Assembly (NCBI RefSeq): GCF_015712165.1 | Contig: NZ_JADPZX010000001.1 | Coordinates: forward strand, 6,956,001-7,020,000 | Direction of reading: 5' to 3' | DNA from: Streptomyces spinoverrucosus | GTDB lineage: Bacteria > Actinomycetota > Actinomycetes > Streptomycetales > Streptomycetaceae | Length of the DNA stretch: 64,000 nucleotides | The notes under the pieces: generated by a model | The model's input: only the letters and a program-made list of their open reading frames with translations | The model's database searches: none | What the model was told of the DNA's origin: nothing | Made by a program: the position numbers and the translations under genes | Part shown: positions 40,214 through 47,548 of the stretch, piece after piece | Layout of the letters: every line of letters starts with the position of its first letter | Position numbering within the stretch: the stretch's first letter is position 1

Positions 40214-41461
40214 TCAGCGTGCCGCGGGCTGCGCCGGCAGATTGAAGACGTGCTGTGGGCTCACGATCTTCGTGATCGCGTCGCCGAACAGCGTGCTGGG
40301 TTCCGTGTCGCCCTGGCCGATGTCCGTGTTGAGCACCACGACGAGGGTGGCGCGGGCCGACGGCAGGTAGACGGTCAGGGACTCGTAGCCGGGCAGCGAG
40401 CCGTTGTGCCCGATCCAGCCCTGGACGTTGAAGATGCCGAGGCCGTACCCGGCGCCCGGGATCGTGGTGGAGCGCGTGTCGAGCCGCTGCCTCTGGGTGA
40501 CGGGGCTGATCAGGATGTCGCCGTCGGGCAGGACGCCGGTGGCGACGGTGGGCGCCCAGGTGCGCAGGTCCTCGAGCGTGGAGATCATCGCGCCGGCCGC
40601 CCAGCCCCAGGAGGGGTTCCAGGCGGTGGAGTCGGCGACCTTCCCGTCCGCGGTCTGGTTCGTGTACCCCTGGGCGTGCGGGGCGGGGAACGCCGCGTCG
40701 GTCGGGAAGATCGTGCGGTCCATACCGGCCGGTTCCAGGATGTTCTCCCGGATGTAGTCCTGCACCGGCTGACCGCCGACCTGCTCGACGACCAGACCGA
40801 GCAGGATCAGGTTGGTGTTGGAGTAGTAGAACTCCTCGCCGGGCTGGAACATCACCGGGTGCTTGAAGGCGTAGTCGAGCAGCTCCTGCGGGGTGAACGA
40901 CCGCTCGGGATCGGACGTCAACGCCTTGAAGAAGTCCTGGTCCTCGGAGTAGTTGAAGAGGCCGCTGCGCATCCCGGCCAGCTGGCGCAGGGTGATCTCG
41001 TCGCCGTTGGGCACGCCGTCGACGTACTCGCCGATGGTGTCGTCGAGGCCGATCTTCCCCTCGTCGACCAGCTTCAGCAGCGCGGTCACGGTGAACGTCT
41101 TGGTCTCGCTGCCGATCCGCATGTACAGGCCCGGCGTCATCCGCCGGCCGGTCTCCTTGTCGGCGACGCCGAAGGACCGCACGTGGCTGCCCTTGTCGGG
41201 GGTCCATATCCCCACGGTCACGCCGGGCACGTTCGCCTCGCGCCTGACCTGCTCGACGGCCCTGTCGACCTGCCGTTTCACCTCGGGGGTGAGCCTGCGG
41301 AAGTCGTCCGAGGGCGACGGGGAGGGCGAGGGCTGTCCGGCGAGGGCGGGGACGGACTCGGATGTCCCCAGGGCGGTTCCGCCGCCCAGCGGTACCACGA
41401 GCGTCCCCACAGCCGCGGCGATCACGGCCCCCCTGCGCAGTCGTCCGCACGAGCGCGTCAT
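40214..41461 (-). CDS. Secreted serine hydrolase (class C beta-lactamase/DD-peptidase family)
   Basis: A 415-residue S12-type protein. The signal peptide (RRGAVIAAAVGTLVVPLGGGTALG) is followed by a Pro/Ser-rich spacer (PSPSPSPSDD). Catalytic motifs are S118-E-T-K121 in RIGSETKTF, the Tyr of FYYSNTN (YxN motif), and HNG in IGHNGSLPGYE, equivalent to the KTG triad. Actinobacteria have many such proteins, usually D-Ala-D-Ala carboxypeptidases or esterases rather than true beta-lactamases. It is convergent with the amidohydrolase, with only 6 bp between stops, and no terminator is seen there. Confidence 0.88.
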   Translation of the reverse strand: MTRSCGRLRRGAVIAAAVGTLVVPLGGGTALGTSESVPALAGQPSPSPSPSDDFRRLTPEVKRQVDRAVEQVRREANVPGVTVGIWTPDKGSHVRSFGVADKETGRRMTPGLYMRIGSETKTFTVTALLKLVDEGKIGLDDTIGEYVDGVPNGDEITLRQLAGMRSGLFNYSEDQDFFKALTSDPERSFTPQELLDYAFKHPVMFQPGEEFYYSNTNLILLGLVVEQVGGQPVQDYIRENILEPAGMDRTIFPTDAAFPAPHAQGYTNQTADGKVADSTAWNPSWGWAAGAMISTLEDLRTWAPTVATGVLPDGDILISPVTQRQRLDTRSTTIPGAGYGLGIFNVQGWIGHNGSLPGYESLTVYLPSARATLVVVLNTDIGQGDTEPSTLFGDAITKIVSPQHVFNLPAQPAAR

Positions 41462-41750
41462 GGGCTGACTCCCTGCACCACGAGGAGGGGCCCGCGACCT
41501 GGGCCGAAGGCCCTTTTCACCTCAGCATAGGAGCGCGCGTGCCGCGTCGCCTGTCGGACCGCGCGCCGTGCGCGCCGGGGCAGGCGCACGCCTGACCAGG
41601 ACAGTGGGGAACGTCCGTGCCCAGAGAAATCGAACTCGTTCACAGAAACCCCACGATGGGGTGAAGTAACGCAGGATCGCAGTCCATTCACTCTGAGTGC
41701 GTAATCCTTGCGTGGTCCCAAGCGTCACTCTTCTGGGGGGTCCCACCACC

Positions 41751-42683
41751 TTGAACAGCAACAACTTCCGTATGCCCGCACGTCGTTCGATCGCCGTCGC
41801 GGCGGCCGCCGTCCTCGCCGCCGGTCCCGCGGTCCTGGCCGGCGCGGGCTCCGCGTACGCGACGGACGACCAGGGTCGCGCGAGCGCGCTCGTCCTGCGC
41901 ACCGGACTGGACGTCTCTCTGCTCAACAAGACCGTCAACGTCCCGCTCGCGGTCACCCTCAACGAGGTGCAGGCACCCCAGAGTGCCGAGAAGACCGCGC
42001 TCACCGCACAGTTGGACGGCGTCGACGGTGGAGAGCCGTTCAGCGTGCTGCGCGCCGACGTGGCGCAGGCGAAGGCGACCGTGACCGACGAGAAGGCGGA
42101 GGGCAGCACGCGGCTGGCCAACGCCCGGCTGCACGTGCCCGGTCTGCCGCTGCTGTCGCTCATCGAGGTCGAGACCGTCACCTCGACCGCGACCTGCGCC
42201 GCGGGGAAGACGCCGGTCGCCGAGTCGAACGTGGCCGGCGCGGTCACGGTGCTCGGCAAGAAGGTGACGCTCACCGCCGGTGGCGCGACGAACGTGACGG
42301 TGCCCGGCGTGGGCGAGGTACGCCTGGACCTGTCGAAGCGGGAGACGACCTCCCGCACGGCAGCCGCCACCGCCCTCGAACTGACCGTCTCCGTCAATCC
42401 GTTGAAGCTGAACGTGGCCGAAGTGCAGGGCAGCGTGACCCTGGCGAAGGCCACCTGCGAGGCGCCCCCGGCGCCCAGCGAGCCGCAGGGCGAGCCCGCC
42501 GCCCCGAGCGCCGACACCGGCACCGACCCCGTCTCCGACGTCAAGCCCCAGGGCGCCCCCGCCGAGGCGGACCTCGCGGAAACCGGAGGCAACGCGATGA
42601 CGCCGTACATCGCGGGCGGCGCCCTCGCGCTGCTCGTGGCCGGCGGGGGAGCGGTCGCCCTGGCCCGCCGTAACCGGAGCTGA
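41751..42683 (+). CDS. SCO1860-family LAETG-anchored surface protein
   Basis: A 310-residue exported protein. The likely start is a TTG at 41751 (MNSNNFRMPARRS) with GGGGGG ten bases upstream; ATG at 41772 is an alternative. A Sec signal ends near GSAYA. The body is beta-rich with two cysteines (STATCAAGK and AKATCEAPP) and no recognised enzyme motif, then a Pro/Ala-rich stretch. The C-terminus is a sorting signal: LAETG, a hydrophobic helix and the basic tail RRNRS. LAxTG is the class E sortase motif of Streptomyces, so it should be linked to peptidoglycan. Function unknown. Confidence 0.88.
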   Translation: MNSNNFRMPARRSIAVAAAAVLAAGPAVLAGAGSAYATDDQGRASALVLRTGLDVSLLNKTVNVPLAVTLNEVQAPQSAEKTALTAQLDGVDGGEPFSVLRADVAQAKATVTDEKAEGSTRLANARLHVPGLPLLSLIEVETVTSTATCAAGKTPVAESNVAGAVTVLGKKVTLTAGGATNVTVPGVGEVRLDLSKRETTSRTAAATALELTVSVNPLKLNVAEVQGSVTLAKATCEAPPAPSEPQGEPAAPSADTGTDPVSDVKPQGAPAEADLAETGGNAMTPYIAGGALALLVAGGGAVALARRNRS

Positions 42684-42690
42684 ATCAGCG

Positions 42691-42741
42691 TCAAAGGAAG
42701 CGTTCAAGGAAGCGTTCAAAGGAAGCATTCAAAGGAAGCGT
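42691..42741 (+). repeat. Four tandem copies of a 12-13-bp repeat
   Basis: TCAAAGGAAGCGT at 42691, TCAAGGAAGCGT at 42704, TCAAAGGAAGCAT at 42716 and TCAAAGGAAGCGT at 42729 run head to tail directly after the LAETG gene and just before a strong terminator. They are less GC-rich than the surroundings. Confidence 0.85.
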
Positions 42742-42749
42742 TTTCATCC

Positions 42750-42788
42750 ATCGGCCCATGTCGACGCCCGGCGTTGACATGGGCCGAT
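42750..42788 (+). terminator. Strong intrinsic terminator after the LAETG gene
   Basis: ATCGGCCCATGTC (42750-42762) and GACATGGGCCGAT (42776-42788) are a perfect 13-bp inverted repeat. The stem extends by five more pairs (one G-U) towards a 3-nt loop, giving about 18 bp. It is followed by CCTTTCT. It isolates the transporter operon promoter from upstream transcription. Confidence 0.85.
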
Positions 42789-42809
42789 GCCCTTTCTCTG
42801 TCAGATCCG

Positions 42810-42838
42810 TTGACGACCGGGTGAAAGCGCTTTAGCTT
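42810..42838 (+). promoter_or_regulatory. Promoter with LacI-type operator for the second sugar ABC operon
   Basis: TTGACG (42810-42815) and TAGCTT (42833-42838) are 17 bp apart. The palindrome AAAGCGCTTT (42824-42833) fills the spacer and touches the -10 box, an arrangement expected for repression by a LacI-family protein such as the one encoded at 46375. Confidence 0.65.
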
Positions 42839-42874
42839 CCCTCACACCGCATCCGTGGCAGTGAGGGGGGAACC

Positions 42875-43780
42875 GTGGCCGTCGTCCGGCGAAAAGGTTT
42901 TCACGGCCGCAGCCGCACGCTGTTCCTGCTCCCCGGCCTCGCCTACTTCCTGCTGTTCCACTACGGCGCACTGGTCGGCAACGTCATCGCGTTGAAGGAG
43001 TACGTCCCCTTCGACGGCCTCTGGGGCAGCCCCTGGGTGGGCCTCGCCAACTTCCAGCGCATGTTCGAGGACGGCGCGTTCTGGGCGTCCGTCCTCAACA
43101 CCCTCTGGATCGCCGTCCTGCAACTGGTCTTCTACTTCCCGGTGCCGCTCGCCCTGGCCCTGCTGCTGCACAGCCTCACCTGGAGTTCGATACGCCGCTT
43201 CGTGCAGTCGGTGGCGTATCTGCCGCACTTCATCTCATGGGTGATCGTGGTGGCGCTGTTCCAGCAGGTCCTCGGCGACACCGGACTGCTCAACAGCGCG
43301 CTGAGCGGCGCCGGCCTGCACACCGTCGACATCATCGGCAACCCCGACGCCTTCAGGCCGCTCGTCGTCGCCCAGGTCATCTGGAAGGACGCAGGCTGGG
43401 GCACGATCATCTTCCTGGCCGCGCTGTCCCAGGTCGACGAGCAGCAGTACGAGGCGGCCGCCATCGACGGCGCGGGCCCCTGGCGGCGCTTGTGGCACAT
43501 CACGCTGCCCGCCATCCGCCCGGTGGTCGTGCTGCTGCTGATCATGCGGCTCGGCGACATCCTCTCCGTCGGCTTCGAGCAGATGCTGCTGCAACGCGAC
43601 GCGGTCGGCCCGGAGGCCGCCGAGATCATCGACACCTTCGTCTACTACCAGGGCATCGTCGGCGGCGACTACGGATTCGCCGCCGCCGCCGGCCTGTTCA
43701 AGGGCGTCATCGGCGCCCTCCTCGTCTACGCCGCCAACAAGGTCGCCCACCGCCTCGGCGAACAGGGGGTCTACAAGTGA
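42875..43780 (+). CDS. Carbohydrate ABC transporter permease (LplB type)
   Basis: A 301-residue membrane protein from GTG, with six predicted helices. LFLLPGLAYFLLFHYGALVGNVIA at the start and the EAA loop YEAAAIDGAGPWRRLWHITLP are diagnostic of the LplB/PTS-like polysaccharide permeases. DILSVGFEQMLL near the C-terminus is a strong LplB mark. This subgroup imports complex oligosaccharides in Firmicutes and actinobacteria. It is the first gene of an operon with the LplC-type partner and the lipoprotein, and is controlled by the promoter/operator at 42810. Confidence 0.92.
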   Translation: MAVVRRKGFHGRSRTLFLLPGLAYFLLFHYGALVGNVIALKEYVPFDGLWGSPWVGLANFQRMFEDGAFWASVLNTLWIAVLQLVFYFPVPLALALLLHSLTWSSIRRFVQSVAYLPHFISWVIVVALFQQVLGDTGLLNSALSGAGLHTVDIIGNPDAFRPLVVAQVIWKDAGWGTIIFLAALSQVDEQQYEAAAIDGAGPWRRLWHITLPAIRPVVVLLLIMRLGDILSVGFEQMLLQRDAVGPEAAEIIDTFVYYQGIVGGDYGFAAAAGLFKGVIGALLVYAANKVAHRLGEQGVYK

Positions 43781-44664
43781 GTGTCCAGGTCCGCCCCGGC
43801 TGGCTGGAGAAGCCCAGGCCGCTCACCCAGGTCGGCAAGATCCTCGCCCTGGCCACGGTCGTGCTGTTGGTGTGCGTGCCGTTCCTGGTGATCGTGTCGA
43901 CGTCCCTGGCCTCCACCGACGAGGTCGTGGCCAACGGCGGCTGGGTGCTGTGGCCGACCGAGCCCTCCCTGGACGCCTACCGCGACATCCTCGACGGCGG
44001 CATCGTCACCCACGCCCTCGGTGTGAGCGCCGGTGTCACCGTCGTGGGCACCCTGCTCAGCCTCGCCTGCACCGTCACCCTCGCCTACGCGCTGTCCCGC
44101 CCCGGCGTCCTCGGCGGCAGGCCCGTCCTGCTGCTCATCCTGTTCACGTTCCTCTTCCCGCCCGGCATGATCCCCAGCTTTCTGCTGGTCAAGGAGCTCG
44201 GCCTGCTCGACTCCTACGCCTCCCTGGTCCTGCCCGTCCTGGTGAACGTGTTCAACCTGGTCGTCCTGCGCGGCTTCTTCCAGGGCATCCCCGAGGAGCT
44301 GTACGAGGCCGCACGCCTGGACGGGGCGGGCGACTGGCGGGTGCTGGTCTCCGTGGTGCTGCCGCTGTCCAAGGCCGCGCTGGCCGTCGTCGGCCTCTTC
44401 TACGCGGTCGCGTACTGGAACTCCTGGTTCTACGCCTCGCTGTACCTGGAGAGCGACCACTGGCCCCTGCAGCAGGTGCTGCGCACCTACGTGGTGGCCG
44501 GGTCCGGACTCACCGACGCAACCACCGGCGAGGCCACCATCACCGCACCGCAGACCGTGCAGATGGCGGTGCTGGTGATCGCCACCGTGCCGATCCTGCT
44601 CGTCTATCCCTTCCTGCAGAAGTACTTCACCAAGGGCGTGCTCACCGGCGCCATCAAGAGCTGA
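43777..44664 (+). CDS. Carbohydrate ABC transporter permease (LplC/YtcP type)
   Basis: A 295-residue membrane protein. The GTG start overlaps the upstream stop (GTGA). FLFPPGMIPSFLLVKELGLLDSY and the EAA loop YEAARLDGAGDWRVLVSVVLP match LplC-type subunits, and the C-terminus YFTKGVLTGAIKS is typical. It forms the import channel with the LplB-type partner. No ATPase gene is nearby; a shared MsiK-like ATPase is the likely energiser. Confidence 0.92.
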   Translation: MSVQVRPGWLEKPRPLTQVGKILALATVVLLVCVPFLVIVSTSLASTDEVVANGGWVLWPTEPSLDAYRDILDGGIVTHALGVSAGVTVVGTLLSLACTVTLAYALSRPGVLGGRPVLLLILFTFLFPPGMIPSFLLVKELGLLDSYASLVLPVLVNVFNLVVLRGFFQGIPEELYEAARLDGAGDWRVLVSVVLPLSKAALAVVGLFYAVAYWNSWFYASLYLESDHWPLQQVLRTYVVAGSGLTDATTGEATITAPQTVQMAVLVIATVPILLVYPFLQKYFTKGVLTGAIKS

Positions 44665-44691
44665 CACAAGCCGACACGAGGTGATTCACCC

Positions 44692-46341
44692 ATGGCCCGC
44701 ATGTCCCGACGAACCCTCCTGCGCTCCATGGCGGTGGGCGGTGCCGCCCTGTCCGTCCCCGGCCTGCTGACCGCCTGCTCCACGAGCTCCGGCGACAGCG
44801 ACGTGTCCAACGCGGGCAAGAAGCTCGCCCCCTGGCCGACACACAGGCCCGCGACCGGACCGAAGCCGGACCTCGCGCCCACCGACGCGGGCGTCCAGGC
44901 CGGATACACCGCCTACCCCGCCGACCTGGTCAAGTCCGTGTCCCGCACCCCGGGCGACGGCTCCACCGTCAAGGTCATGTCGGTGTCCTTCGGCACGCCG
45001 CCCAAGCCCGCCTCCGCCAACCGGTTCTGGTCGGCGGTGGAGAAGGCCCTCGGCGTGAAGATCGAGTACACGATCATCTCCCAGGCCGACTACCAGAAGA
45101 AGATGGCCACGGTCATGGCCGGCGACGCCGACAGCCTGCCGGACATCGTCAACCTGTTCTCCGGGTTCGTCCTGCCCCGCGAGGCCGAGTTCGTGCGGCG
45201 CCGCGCCGAGGACCTCACGCCGTACCTCTCCGGCGACGCGATCGCCGACTACCCCAACCTCGCCAACATCCCCACCCACGCCTGGCGCGACATGGGCCGC
45301 ATCGGCGGCCGTATCCACGGCATCCCGCTGGAACGCCCGCTGCCCGGCTCCACGCTCTGGATCAACCAGGGCATGTTCACGGACGCGGGCATGACCGAGG
45401 GCTGGACCTCCGACGACTTCGCCGCCGTCGCGAAGAGGGCGACGAGCGGGCGGACGTACGCCCTCGGCGCCGCAACGGGCTCGCTCTTCGGCAACGCCGT
45501 GCACTCCGCCGCCCACAACGCGCCCCAGGAGTGGGCCGTCACCAAGGACGGAACGTTCCTGCCCGGCTGCGCCGACGAACGCTACGAGGCGGCCATCGCC
45601 TTCCAGGCGCAGCTGCGCAAGAACGGCTCGTACCACCCCGACGCCACCTCCATCTCGCAGATCGACCTGACCACGCTCTACTACAACGGCACGGTCGGCT
45701 CGATGCAGGACGGCTTCGGCGCGTACCTGCCCAAGTACCAGGAGGCCCCGGACGGGATGACCCCGGCCGCCGCGCTCCCGTACAGCGTCGGCGGTGAGCC
45801 CGGCGGGATCGTCGCCGCCCGCCGCTCCTTCGGCTACACCGTGCTGAAGAAGGCCAAGAAGGAGCGCATCGAACTGCTGCTGCGCGTCCTCGACTACCTC
45901 GCCGCCCCGTTCGGCAGCGAGGAGTGGGAGCTCGTCCACTACGGCGTCGAGGGCACCCACTTCACCCGCGCCGCCGACGGCTCACCGCGGCCGACCAAGC
46001 TCGGCGAGGTCGAGAACAACACCAACCTGCCGCTGAAGTACCTCGCCGAAGGCCCCCAGGTGCTGTTCGTGCCGGGCATGCCCGACGCCGTACGGGCCCT
46101 GCACGCCTGGCAGCGGAAGGTCGTGCCGCACGCCATCCGCAACGCCTCCTTCGGCCTGCAGTCCCGCACGAAGAACGCCCAGGGCACCACCCTCAAGGCC
46201 CTCCTCGACGACACCGTCACCGGCATCGTCGCGGGCCGCCTCCCGCTGTCCGAATGGGACGCGGCGGTGAAGCGCTGGCGGGAACGGGGCGGCGACAGAA
46301 TGGCCGAGGAGTTCGCGCAGGACCACGCGGCCAACGCCTGA
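44692..46341 (+). CDS. Carbohydrate-binding lipoprotein (LplA type), Tat-exported
   Basis: A 549-residue solute-binding protein, long as usual for LplA relatives. The signal has SRRTLLRSMAVGG (twin Arg) and a lipobox LLTAC, suggesting Tat export followed by lipidation. The mature part has VKVMSVSFGTPP, the QADYQKKMATVMAGD strand with DIVNLFSG, and a C-terminal QDHAANA end. The start lies 27 bp after the permease. Cargo is likely an oligosaccharide made accessible by enzymes outside this window or processed by the DUF2264 protein at 47549. Confidence 0.9.
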   Translation: MARMSRRTLLRSMAVGGAALSVPGLLTACSTSSGDSDVSNAGKKLAPWPTHRPATGPKPDLAPTDAGVQAGYTAYPADLVKSVSRTPGDGSTVKVMSVSFGTPPKPASANRFWSAVEKALGVKIEYTIISQADYQKKMATVMAGDADSLPDIVNLFSGFVLPREAEFVRRRAEDLTPYLSGDAIADYPNLANIPTHAWRDMGRIGGRIHGIPLERPLPGSTLWINQGMFTDAGMTEGWTSDDFAAVAKRATSGRTYALGAATGSLFGNAVHSAAHNAPQEWAVTKDGTFLPGCADERYEAAIAFQAQLRKNGSYHPDATSISQIDLTTLYYNGTVGSMQDGFGAYLPKYQEAPDGMTPAAALPYSVGGEPGGIVAARRSFGYTVLKKAKKERIELLLRVLDYLAAPFGSEEWELVHYGVEGTHFTRAADGSPRPTKLGEVENNTNLPLKYLAEGPQVLFVPGMPDAVRALHAWQRKVVPHAIRNASFGLQSRTKNAQGTTLKALLDDTVTGIVAGRLPLSEWDAAVKRWRERGGDRMAEEFAQDHAANA

Positions 46342-46374
46342 CCTGACGTGCACGTCGAAGAGGAGACGCGGGGG

Positions 46375-47451
46375 ATGACGCGGGGGATGGGGAACGACAG
46401 GGTGTCCAAGCGGCGGGTCACGATCCGCGAGGTCGCCGAACGGGCGGGCGTGTCCATGGCCACCGCCTCCCGTGCGCTGAGCGGCAACCATCCGGTGCCC
46501 ACCGCCACCCGGGCGCGTGTGCTGCGGGCCGCCCGCGACCTCGACTACGTCGCCAACGCGCACGCCCGCGCCCTGGTCGGCGGCGGGCGCAAGATGGCCG
46601 CCGTCGTGGTGCGGCAGGTCACCAGCCCGTTCTACGCCCAGGTCGCCGAGGGGGTCGAGGCGGAGGCCGCCGATCGGGGCTGGCTGTGTGTGGTCGGTGC
46701 GACGGGTGGGGACGCGCAGCGCGAGATGGAGTTCGTGCAGCTGATGCGGGAGGAGGGGGCGCGGCTGGTGATTCTGGTGGGTGGAGTGGTGGAGGACGAC
46801 GCGTATCGGGAGCGGGTCGCGCACTACGCGCATGCGTTGGCCTCCTCGGGGGCGCGGCTCGTGCTGTGCGGGCGGCCGGCGCCAGGGCCTGATGTCCCCG
46901 CGCTTGTCGTGGAGTTCGACAACGAGGCCGGTGCGCGCGCGATTACCGGGCATCTGTTGTCCGCCGGTCATCGCCGGATCGCCTTTCTCGGGGGGCTGCC
47001 GGGTAATACGGCGCTGGATGCCCGGGTTGCCGGGTATCGGGCCGCGCTCGCCGAGCATGGGCTGCCGCCCGAGGCCGGGTACGTCGTGGACTGTGGGCTG
47101 GGGCGGGCGGCGGGGTTGCGGGCGATGAGTGAACTTCTGGAGAGGACGCGGGAGTTCACCGCGGTGTTCGCCGGGGACGACATGGTGGCGGCGGGGGTGC
47201 TGCGGGCTGTTGCGGAGGCGGGGCTTCGGGTGCCGGAGGATATTTCCGTGGTGGGGTACAACGACATTCCGCTTGCTGAGGATTTCAGTCCGCCGTTGAC
47301 GACTGTGCGGACGCCGGCGGAGGAGTTGGGGCGGGCTGCTGTGCGGATTGCTCTGCGTGATTCTGAGAGCGCGGGTGGGAGTCATCATCTGCTCGGTACT
47401 CACATCGTTGTGCGCCGTAGTGTCTGTGCGCCGTTGCGGGGTGGCGGGTGA
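46375..47451 (+). CDS. LacI-family transcriptional regulator
   Basis: A 358-residue repressor. The N-terminal helix-turn-helix and hinge are VTIREVAERAGVSMATASRA and RALVGGGR. The periplasmic-binding-like effector domain has SPFYAQVAEGVEAEA, GHRRIAFLGGLPGN, TAVFAGDDMVAAGVLRA and EDISVVGYNDIPLAEDFSPP. The ATG at 46375 is preferred (GAAGAGGAG upstream), with GTG at 46348 and ATG at 46387 as alternatives. It directly follows the binding protein (33 bp) and is the obvious candidate to bind AAAGCGCTTT at 42824 and perhaps AAGCGCTT at 7171. Confidence 0.92.
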   Translation: MTRGMGNDRVSKRRVTIREVAERAGVSMATASRALSGNHPVPTATRARVLRAARDLDYVANAHARALVGGGRKMAAVVVRQVTSPFYAQVAEGVEAEAADRGWLCVVGATGGDAQREMEFVQLMREEGARLVILVGGVVEDDAYRERVAHYAHALASSGARLVLCGRPAPGPDVPALVVEFDNEAGARAITGHLLSAGHRRIAFLGGLPGNTALDARVAGYRAALAEHGLPPEAGYVVDCGLGRAAGLRAMSELLERTREFTAVFAGDDMVAAGVLRAVAEAGLRVPEDISVVGYNDIPLAEDFSPPLTTVRTPAEELGRAAVRIALRDSESAGGSHHLLGTHIVVRRSVCAPLRGGG

Positions 47452-47454
47452 GTG

Positions 47455-47518
47455 GGGGCTGGTCGCGCCCACGCGGCGGAGCCGCATATCAACACAGCCC
47501 CGCGCCCCTTAGGGGCGT
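47455..47518 (+). repeat. Dispersed GC-rich intergenic repeat, type A, longest copy
   Basis: It contains GGCTGGTCGCGCCCACG, the GCGGCGGAGCCGC hairpin, CATATCAACACAGCCCCGCG and a CGCCCCTTAGGGGCG terminator-like hairpin. It begins 4 bp after the LacI stop. Two other copies lie at 29572 and 39050. Confidence 0.75.
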
Positions 47519-47548
47519 GTCCGCCACGCCGATTCAAAGAGGGCTCGC

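Noticed and set aside
7116..42874. Search for tRNA, rRNA, CRISPR arrays, IS elements and attachment sites
   Set aside because: Intergenic gaps are short; no cloverleaf, regularly spaced repeats, transposase frame or integrase was recognised anywhere in the window.
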